From: an uncultured Eubacteriales bacterium
Lineage (GTDB): Bacteria > Bacillota > Clostridia > Oscillospirales > Butyricicoccaceae
Direction: 5' to 3'
DNA: 11,872 nt
Assembly (NCBI GenBank): GCA_934630445.1
Contig: CAKTWY010000075.1
Span: 1 to 11,872 of the forward strand
The translations under genes were made by a program, and so were the position numbers. The notes under the pieces are model-generated. The model had not been told where the DNA came from, searched no databases, and was given only the letters and a program-made list of their open reading frames with translations. Below, in pieces: positions 7,381 through 11,872 of the stretch. Each line of letters opens with the position of its first letter. Within the stretch, counting starts at the first letter, position 1.

Positions 7381-7677
7381 TTATCCGTGATGCGGCCCTT
7401 CGTGAGACGCGGCTGCTTCTTCCTCTTCGCTGTTGACACGTGAGAGAATGCGCTCTTCAAACACACGGTCGCAGTTTGAAACGGTGATATTTCCGATGAT
7501 ATCATCGCCAACACGGATCGCCATGCCGTTTGTACAGCAGTTGAGACAAAACGTGGCCTTCAGCTCGACGCGGTTTTCCAGGCCATATTTTTTGATGAGC
7601 TCGCCAAAGCGGCGCACCAGGTAGTGCGAGCCCTTGATATGGCAGGAGCTGGAAACGCAGATGTATACGCTTAACAT
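7381..7677 (-). CDS. Small thioredoxin-like [2Fe-2S] ferredoxin (NuoE/HydC-like)
   Basis: The 98-residue protein matches the thioredoxin-fold [2Fe-2S] ferredoxins related to NuoE. Cluster ligands fit C7-x4-C12 and C44-x3-C48, the latter in FCLNCCTNG. Such proteins pass electrons to or from hydrogenase-type enzymes. Here it is the first gene before the sensory hydrogenase, 111 bases upstream of it and in the same direction, so it probably supplies or withdraws electrons for the sensor. The ATG at 7677 is preceded by GGAGGT 5 bases upstream. The last 17 residues are rich in Glu and His (SEEEEAAASHEGPHHG), a flexible tail not needed for the fold. Fusions and pairings of this ferredoxin with hydrogen-sensing modules are common in Clostridia. 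Confidence 0.85.
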   Translation of the reverse strand: MLSVYICVSSSCHIKGSHYLVRRFGELIKKYGLENRVELKATFCLNCCTNGMAIRVGDDIIGNITVSNCDRVFEERILSRVNSEEEEAAASHEGPHHG

Positions 7678-7835
7678 AGTCTACCTCCCACAGAAAAGAT
7701 ATGAATAAAAAGCCCCGCAGCCGCGCAGACTGAATGATGCCTGCACGCCGCGCGCCGTCGTGGGCGCGTGGGTTCCTTATATGCGAACGCCGCCGTAGCG
7801 CGGAACAATACGATCAAACGGCCTGCTTTTTATTA

Positions 7836-7864
7836 ATGATATATGGTTTTTTTGTGTTTGTCAA
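7836..7864 (-). promoter_or_regulatory. Near-consensus sigma-70/A promoter for the ferredoxin-sensor-phosphatase operon
   Basis: On the minus strand TTGACA (7864-7859) and TATCAT (7841-7836) are separated by exactly 17 bases. Transcription would start near 7829, leaving a leader of about 150 bases before the ferredoxin start at 7677. No other promoter is obvious between the genes down to the TnpB-like gene. Confidence 0.6.
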
Positions 7865-8044
7865 AACCTATTTCATACAGCGGTTAGTGCGCAGTAAAAA
7901 TTGTATGATAATTTTATTAATATGGTTTTAGATCAAATGTACGGTGCTGCGTTTTTACCATATTATACAATATATAAAAATAATTTCATGAATTTGTCGA
8001 AAAAAATAAAGCTTGATAAATTTTTGACAAAAGGCTATGATGAA

Positions 8045-8063
8045 GATGCGGAAAAACCGCATC
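8045..8063 (+). repeat. Perfect short hairpin in the adh leader
   Basis: GATGCGG and CCGCATC form a 7-bp stem around an AAAAA loop, 36 bases before the adh start codon. No T-run follows, so it is not a classical terminator. It could be an operator or an mRNA stability element. Confidence 0.45.
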
Positions 8064-8099
8064 ACACAACAATCAATATTTTGAAAGGAAGTAATATTT

Positions 8100-9269
8100 A
8101 TGGCAAGGTTCACATTACCCCGTGACATCTATTTTGGCGAGAACGCCCTGGATGAACTGAAAAACCTCAAAGGCCATAAAAAAGCGTTTGTCGTTACCGG
8201 CGGCAGTTCCATGAAGAAGAACGGCTTTTTGCAGATCGTGGAAGACAATCTGAAAGCGGCCGGCATGGAAGTCAAGCTTTTTGAAGGCGTTGAGCCTGAT
8301 CCGTCTGTTGAAACGGTCTATCGCGGCGCGGCGGCCATGCGTGAGTTCCAGCCGGATGTGATCGTATCGATCGGCGGCGGTTCTCCGATCGACGCGGCGA
8401 AGGCGATGTGGGTCTTCTATGAATATCCTGAAAAGACGTTTGACGATATCAAGGATCCGTTCTCTCTGCCGAAGCTGCGCACGAAGGCGATTTTCGTCGC
8501 CATTCCGTCCACTTCCGGCACGGCGACCGAAGTTACGGCCTTCTCCGTCATCACCGACTACTCCACGAAGATCAAATATCCTCTCGCCGATTTTGAGATC
8601 ACGCCGGATGTTGCGATTGTCGATCCGAAAATCGCGGTCACCATGCCCAAAAAGCTGACCGCGCACACCGGCATGGACGCGATGACGCATGCGATCGAAG
8701 CGTATACCGCGGGCCTGAAGAGCGACTTTTCCGATCCGCTCGCGATCAAGGCGATCGTCATGATCGACGAGTATCTGGTGGATTCCTATAACGGCGACGT
8801 GCAGGCAAGGGGCAAGATGCATATCGCGCAGTGCCTCGCCGGCATGGCGTTCTCCAACGCGCTGCTCGGCATCGTGCATTCCCTCGCGCATAAGACCGGC
8901 GCCCAGTATGATCTGCCGCACGGCTGCTGCAACGCAATCATGCTGCCGTATGTCATCCAGTACAATGCCAAGGAGTGCATGGAGCGCTATGCTGACATTG
9001 CCCGCGCGCTCGGCCTTCCGGGCAGCACGGCCAAACAGCTGACCAATTCCCTCGTCGAAGAGATCCGCCGCCTGAACAAGTGCGTCGGCATCGCGCCTAC
9101 CTTTAAGGGAGAAGGCGTGGATGAGTCGCTCTTCAAGAGCACGGTGGACTTTGTGGCGGAAAATGCCATCAAGGACCCCTGCACCGGCTCCAACCCGAGA
9201 GTGCCGACCGTCGAGGACCTCAAGAAGATCCTTGAGTGCGCTTATTATGGCGTCGACGTCACGTTCTAA
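8100..9269 (+). CDS. Iron-containing alcohol dehydrogenase
   Basis: The 389-residue protein is a group III (iron-dependent) alcohol dehydrogenase, the family of FucO, butanol dehydrogenases, 1,3-propanediol dehydrogenase and the C-terminal half of AdhE. It interconverts an aldehyde and an alcohol with NAD(P)H, regenerating oxidised cofactor in fermentation. The nucleotide-binding loop GGGSPIDAAKA is at 92-102. Iron ligands are Asp193 and His197 (GMDAMTHAIEAY), His260 (GIVHSLAH) and His274 (DLPHG). The length is normal. The ATG at 8100 follows AAAGGAAG with an 8-base gap. The gene is monocistronic: AT-rich leader before, clear terminator after. Substrate and preference for NADH or NADPH cannot be told from the sequence; closeness to the AdhE-type domain makes ethanol or butanol plausible. 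Confidence 0.95.
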   Translation: MARFTLPRDIYFGENALDELKNLKGHKKAFVVTGGSSMKKNGFLQIVEDNLKAAGMEVKLFEGVEPDPSVETVYRGAAAMREFQPDVIVSIGGGSPIDAAKAMWVFYEYPEKTFDDIKDPFSLPKLRTKAIFVAIPSTSGTATEVTAFSVITDYSTKIKYPLADFEITPDVAIVDPKIAVTMPKKLTAHTGMDAMTHAIEAYTAGLKSDFSDPLAIKAIVMIDEYLVDSYNGDVQARGKMHIAQCLAGMAFSNALLGIVHSLAHKTGAQYDLPHGCCNAIMLPYVIQYNAKECMERYADIARALGLPGSTAKQLTNSLVEEIRRLNKCVGIAPTFKGEGVDESLFKSTVDFVAENAIKDPCTGSNPRVPTVEDLKKILECAYYGVDVTF

Positions 9270-9294
9270 AGCAAATATCGCAGTATTTCAGCTT

Positions 9295-9331
9295 AAAGCC
9301 CGGCGGACAGGTTTCAGTCCGCCGGGCTTTT
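9295..9331 (+). terminator. Rho-independent terminator of adh
   Basis: AAAGCCCGGCGGAC (9295-9308) pairs perfectly with GTCCGCCGGGCTTT (9317-9330) across an 8-base loop, running straight into the T-run. It begins 26 bases after the adh stop codon. Confidence 0.9.
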
Positions 9332-9398
9332 CCAGTGTTGTCTGCGGCATATGAGGGGAAACTATCTGCAGACGCAAAACGCAAAAAAGAGGAAAAAT

Positions 9399-9668
9399 AT
9401 GAACAAACAGATGTTTTCATTTTCTGCTGTGATTAAAAAAGTCGAAGGGATCGACGGGGCATATATCGAAATCCCTTTTGATGTAAAGGAAGTTTTCGGA
9501 AAAGGACGTGTGAAGGTATCCGCAACCTTTGACGGGGTGCCGTATGACGGAAGTCTTGTGCGCATGAAAACGCCCTGCCATATTCTCGGTATACGCAAGG
9601 ATATCCGTGCGAAGATTGAAAAACAGCCGGGCGACACTGTCAAAGTCACAATTCGGGAAAGGGCATGA
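9399..9668 (+). CDS. DUF1905 domain protein
   Basis: The 89-residue protein matches the DUF1905 family along its whole length, with the typical run FSFSAVIKKVEG, then GAYIEIPFDVKEVFGKGRVKV, GSLVRMKTPCHILGIRKDIR and GDTVKVTI. The family is a small beta-rich fold of unknown biochemical role; in some proteins it is fused to a YdeI-type (OmdA-like) domain. The ATG at 9399 has AGAGGA 5 bases upstream; an in-frame ATG at 9351 lacks a site and would add 16 unrelated residues. It lies 67 bases after the adh terminator and has its own hairpin downstream, so it is probably transcribed alone. No catalytic motif or membrane segment is seen. Confidence 0.85.
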   Translation: MNKQMFSFSAVIKKVEGIDGAYIEIPFDVKEVFGKGRVKVSATFDGVPYDGSLVRMKTPCHILGIRKDIRAKIEKQPGDTVKVTIRERA

Positions 9669-9675
9669 CGCAACA

Positions 9676-9709
9676 ATGCCCGCGCTCTTTTTTATAAGAG
9701 CACGGGCAT
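9676..9709 (+). terminator. Hairpin after the DUF1905 gene
   Basis: ATGCCCG (9676-9682) pairs with CGGGCAT (9703-9709), followed after one C-A mismatch by GCTCTT with AAGAGC, leaving a loop rich in T. It starts 7 bases after the stop codon. No T-tract follows, so termination strength is uncertain. Confidence 0.5.
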
Positions 9710-10059
9710 CAACTAACTGAACATTTATTCTGCGCTGCACACGCGGAAAACAGCGAATCCGGTCCAAAACAACAAAATGTATAAAAATGCAAAATATGAA
9801 TATATGCATTTTGAAAAAACAGCATGCAAAAAATGGAAAGACACTGAATACAGGAAGCAAAAATTACAGTTCTGCCATAAAGCAGCCAGCTTCTGCTTTT
9901 CCCGAAATCAAATTCATGATAGCATAAAGCCTTATAAAAGTCAAATTATTAATTTTGGTAAAATACGAGTGAAATTCTGTTCTTTTTTTGATATTTTTTG
10001 AAATTACAGCAAATGATTGGTGGTATATCACGAAAAAAGAATAAAAGTTATAGCAAAAA
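9710..10059. other. AT-rich gap before the ldh promoter
   Basis: About 350 bases hold no gene I can support. The right half is strongly AT-rich. A weak inverted repeat (AAAATGCA at 9784-9791 with TGCATTTT at 9805-9812) is present. A 74-codon open frame at 9777-10001 has Lys/Phe-rich composition expected of AT-rich DNA, no ribosome binding site and no family resemblance, and is left out. Confidence 0.55.
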
Positions 10060-10093
10060 TTGTCAGAACGATGCGCAAAATCAGTTGTATAAT
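10060..10093 (+). promoter_or_regulatory. Probable ldh promoter region
   Basis: A perfect TATAAT lies at 10088-10093, 93 bases before the ldh start codon. The nearest good -35-like hexamer, TTGTCA at 10060-10065, is 22 bases away, longer than the usual 17, so activation by a regulator may be needed. A second possibility is TTGTAT (10085-10090) with TACAAT (10109-10114), 18 bases apart. Confidence 0.45.
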
Positions 10094-10100
10094 ATCAGCC

Positions 10101-10124
10101 CTTTGTGATACAATTATTACAAAG
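10101..10124. promoter_or_regulatory. Inverted repeat operator candidate upstream of ldh
   Basis: CTTTGTGAT and ATTACAAAG form a 9-6-9 inverted repeat with 8 of 9 positions matching. It lies just after the TATAAT box, where a repressor would block transcription. The TTGT...ACAA half-sites resemble those of the NADH-sensing repressor Rex, but the spacing is two bases longer than the usual Rex site, so the regulator is not identified. Confidence 0.45.
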
Positions 10125-10186
10125 TTTATACGATCTCAATTTGGCAATGATTGCAAAAATATACAGATAACAGGGAGAAAAGCATC

Positions 10187-11140
10187 ATGAAAAAAGGGAA
10201 GAAAGTTAGTATCCTCGGCGCGGGCAACGTAGGCGCCACCATTGCGTATACGCTGACCATGGACGGTATGTGCTCGGAAATTGTCCTTGTTGATATCAAT
10301 GAGGCCAAGGCCAAGGGCGAGGCGATGGATATCCTCCAGGGCACGGCGCTCTGCCCGCCGGTCAACATCTACGCGAGCGATTACTCCGCGACGAAGGATT
10401 CCGATATCGTGATCATCACCCTCGGCATGGCGAGAAAGCCCGGCATGACCCGTATTGATCTTGCGCAGAACAACGTCAACATCATCAAATCCGTGATGCC
10501 GCAGGTCACGAAGTATGCGCCGGACGCGATTTATGTCGTCGTTTCCAATCCTGTCGATATTCTCACCTATGCCATCCTCAAGATTACAGGTCTGCCGGAG
10601 AGCCAGGTCATTGGCTCGGGCACGCTGCTCGATTCCAGCCGCCTGCGCGCGGGCGTTGCCGAGCATATCGGCCTGAACCCGAAGAACATTCACGGCTTTG
10701 TTCTCGGCGAGCACGGCGATTCCTCCATGGTGCCCTGGTCGCTCGTCACGATCGGCGGCATGCCCATGGCAACCTACTGCAAGGAGATCTGCGGCAAGGA
10801 CAGCACCTGCGGACATGAGGTTCTCCTTGGCATTGAAAACGATATGAGAACGGCCGGCGCTAAGGTTATCTCTCTGAAGGGCGCTACGTTCTATGCCGTC
10901 GCGCTTTCCACCCGCCGCATCTGCGAGTGCATCGTGCGCGATACGCGTTCCATCGTCGCCGTTTCAAGCATGCTGCACGGCCAGTACGGCATCGACGATG
11001 TATGTCTGAGTCTGCCGGCGGTCGTTGGCGCGCGCGGCATCGAGAAGTTTATCACCCCGCCGATGACGGATGATGAGGTCGCCAAGCTGCGTCACAGCGG
11101 CGATGTGCTCAAGGGCATCATCAGCTCGATCGAGATCTGA
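10187..11140 (+). CDS. ldh: L-lactate dehydrogenase family protein (lactate/malate dehydrogenase)
   Basis: The 317-residue protein belongs to the LDH/MDH family, which interconverts a 2-oxoacid and a 2-hydroxyacid with NAD(H). The Rossmann motif GAGNVG is at 11-16, with the NAD-selecting acid in VLVDIN (Asp36). Asp149 and Arg152 (LDSSRLR) and the catalytic His176 in GEHGDSSMVPWS are typical of LDH, as are SNPVDILTYAILKITGLP and VIGSGTLLDS. The specificity loop, however, reads GMARKPGMTR (80-89) with Arg83 where LDH has Gln, a malate-type feature. Lactate dehydrogenase is the better overall call by its other motifs, but the true substrate is open. The ATG at 10187 follows AGGGAG with a 10-base gap. 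It is monocistronic, with a promoter and operator candidate before and a terminator after, and would serve cofactor regeneration in fermentation alongside the adh gene. Confidence 0.9.
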   Translation: MKKGKKVSILGAGNVGATIAYTLTMDGMCSEIVLVDINEAKAKGEAMDILQGTALCPPVNIYASDYSATKDSDIVIITLGMARKPGMTRIDLAQNNVNIIKSVMPQVTKYAPDAIYVVVSNPVDILTYAILKITGLPESQVIGSGTLLDSSRLRAGVAEHIGLNPKNIHGFVLGEHGDSSMVPWSLVTIGGMPMATYCKEICGKDSTCGHEVLLGIENDMRTAGAKVISLKGATFYAVALSTRRICECIVRDTRSIVAVSSMLHGQYGIDDVCLSLPAVVGARGIEKFITPPMTDDEVAKLRHSGDVLKGIISSIEI

Positions 11141-11153
11141 ATTAAAACATGCT

Positions 11154-11190
11154 GGGCCGCCGGACGGGTTCTTCGTTCGGCGGCCCTTTT
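11154..11190 (+). terminator. Rho-independent terminator of ldh
   Basis: GGGCCGCCGGAC pairs with the segment ending CGGCGGCCC at 11186 (one G-U pair), followed by TTTTATAT. It begins 13 bases after the ldh stop codon. Confidence 0.9.
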
Positions 11191-11270
11191 ATATGACGGC
11201 CGGCGGAAAAGGAAAACCGAGACAACGGTCTTCCTGATCTGCAAAATGGATCCAAATGAGCTGAAATGCC

Positions 11271-11299
11271 TTGATTATAGCGGCCTGTGGGTGTAAAAT
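11271..11299 (+). promoter_or_regulatory. Probable promoter of the LysR-type gene
   Basis: TTGATT (11271-11276) and TAAAAT (11294-11299) are separated by exactly 17 bases. Transcription would begin near 11306, giving a leader of about 180 bases before the LysR start. Confidence 0.5.
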
Positions 11300-11305
11300 C
11301 AAATA

Positions 11306-11482
11306 ATATATTTTAATGCGGAAATAAAAATGTGCCCGATTCCGGCAGTATGGGCGCAAGACGGTGAGGGTGGCTCCCTGCGGGATAAACGATGATTCGG
11401 CCCCTGGCGCAGTTTCGCCGTGTCAGCGGTGATTGGTTCGGCAGATAGCAGATATATATAATAGAAGAAAGAAGGGAACGAA
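11306..11482 (+). other. Possible structured leader of the LysR-type gene
   Basis: The leader contains competing stems. ACGGTGA (11361-11367) can pair with TCGCCGT (11415-11421) as a long-range closing stem. GGCG (11406-11409) can instead pair with CGCC (11416-11419), using the same bases. AGGG (11367-11370) with CCCT (11376-11379) forms a local hairpin. I recognise no known riboswitch class. The folding is judged by eye and uncertain. Confidence 0.25.
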
Positions 11483-11872
11483 TTGGTAGATACGAAGCTT
11501 ACGACGCTACTTACCCTCGCGCAGTTGAGGAGTTTTACGGCAGCGGCAAAAGAGCTGTCGCTGACACAGCCGGCGGTGAGCCATCATATCCGCCAGCTTG
11601 AAGAAGAGTTTGGCATCCAGGTGTTTTATCGCGGTGCAAAGGAGTTCAAACTCACGCCCGAGGGAAATATTTTGCTGAAATATGCGCGCCGCGCATGTGT
11701 GCTTTACGAAAATACGAAGCAGGCGATCGAGGACCAGCACCGGGATATGCGGCGTTTTGCAATCGGCGTGACGCCGAGCGCGGAGGAGATCTTTAGTCCG
11801 CAGGTCGTGGCCGCATATTGCGGTGAGCATCCCGAGACGCATATTCAGATTGTTTCGGATTCAATAAAAAAT
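11483..11872 (+). CDS. LysR-type transcriptional regulator, N-terminal part (cut by window end)
   Basis: The first 130 residues of a LysR-family regulator are present; the full protein would be about 300. The winged helix-turn-helix spans about residues 5-65, with the conserved LAQLRSFTAAAKELSLTQPAVSHHIRQLEEEFG and a LTPEG wing. The linker helix follows, and the effector-binding domain begins near residue 91 (RRFAIGVTPSAEEIF). Its effector cannot be judged. Translation starts at TTG 11483, with AAGGGA 5 bases upstream; no in-frame ATG is nearby, and the residues right after TTG (VDTKLTTLLTLAQL) match the family N-terminus. It follows ldh in the same direction but beyond a strong terminator and with its own promoter candidate. 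Confidence 0.93.
   Translation, partial: MVDTKLTTLLTLAQLRSFTAAAKELSLTQPAVSHHIRQLEEEFGIQVFYRGAKEFKLTPEGNILLKYARRACVLYENTKQAIEDQHRDMRRFAIGVTPSAEEIFSPQVVAAYCGEHPETHIQIVSDSIKN

Larger units (their letters stand above)
7678..8099. other. Divergent intergenic region between the sensor operon and adh
   Basis: These 422 bases separate the minus-strand sensor operon from the plus-strand alcohol dehydrogenase. The left part (7700-7800) is GC-rich, with several possible short stems. The right part (7830-8095) is strongly AT-rich, typical of a promoter zone. It holds the minus-strand promoter at 7836-7864 and a hairpin at 8045-8063. I could not assign a convincing plus-strand promoter for adh. An open frame of 74 codons at 7901-8125 runs into adh in another frame and looks accidental. 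Confidence 0.6.

Noticed and set aside
7901..8125. 74-codon plus-strand open frame in the adh upstream region
   Set aside because: It runs into adh in a different frame, has no good ribosome binding site and its composition reflects AT-rich DNA.
9777..10001. 74-codon plus-strand open frame before ldh
   Set aside because: No ribosome binding site, no family resemblance, Lys/Phe-rich composition expected from AT-rich non-coding DNA.

Overview
The window is a stretch of a bacterial chromosome, most likely from a strictly anaerobic, fermentative member of the Clostridia. The evidence is an H-cluster hydrogenase-like sensor with a SpoIIE-type phosphatase, clostridial-type iron alcohol dehydrogenase and lactate dehydrogenase genes, strong AGGAGG-type ribosome binding sites, TTG starts, and GC-rich genes separated by AT-rich gaps. 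The genus cannot be fixed from the sequence alone.

Layout. (1) Positions 1-1548, plus strand: the 3' two thirds of prfB (release factor 2) and a MgtC/SapB-family membrane protein. (2) Positions 1829-7677, minus strand: five genes reading right to left. These are a small thioredoxin-like [2Fe-2S] ferredoxin, a sensory [FeFe]-hydrogenase-like protein with a PAS domain, a SpoIIE/PP2C phosphatase, a 531-residue TnpB/Cas12-like protein, and uracil-DNA glycosylase (ung). A near-consensus promoter (TTGACA, 17 bp, TATCAT) lies on the minus strand about 160 bp before the ferredoxin. (3) Positions 8100-9269, plus strand: an iron-dependent alcohol dehydrogenase with a clear terminator. (4) Positions 9399-9668: a DUF1905 protein. 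(5) Positions 10187-11140: a lactate/malate dehydrogenase-family gene with an inverted-repeat operator candidate upstream and a strong terminator. (6) Positions 11483-11872: the start of a LysR-type regulator, cut by the window end and preceded by a promoter and a roughly 180-base leader that may fold.

The most interesting item is the TnpB/Cas12-like protein. Its overall architecture and zinc ribbon are recognisable, but by my alignment all three RuvC catalytic acidic residues are gone (Ala282, Cys340 and Ser432 in place of Asp, Glu and Asp). No transposase partner, transposon ends or CRISPR array are seen. This is the hallmark of exapted, nuclease-dead TnpB proteins (TldR-type RNA-guided repressors). 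It begins 49 bases after the phosphatase gene with a strong ribosome binding site, so it is probably co-transcribed with a hydrogen/redox-sensing module. The sensor itself carries changes at H-cluster motifs (TACP instead of TSCCP) typical of sensory rather than catalytic hydrogenases. A working hypothesis is a hydrogen- or redox-responsive signalling operon that includes an RNA-guided DNA-binding protein; fermentative genes such as the neighbouring adh and ldh are natural targets to test. The co-regulation and the guide RNA are inference, not something the sequence proves.
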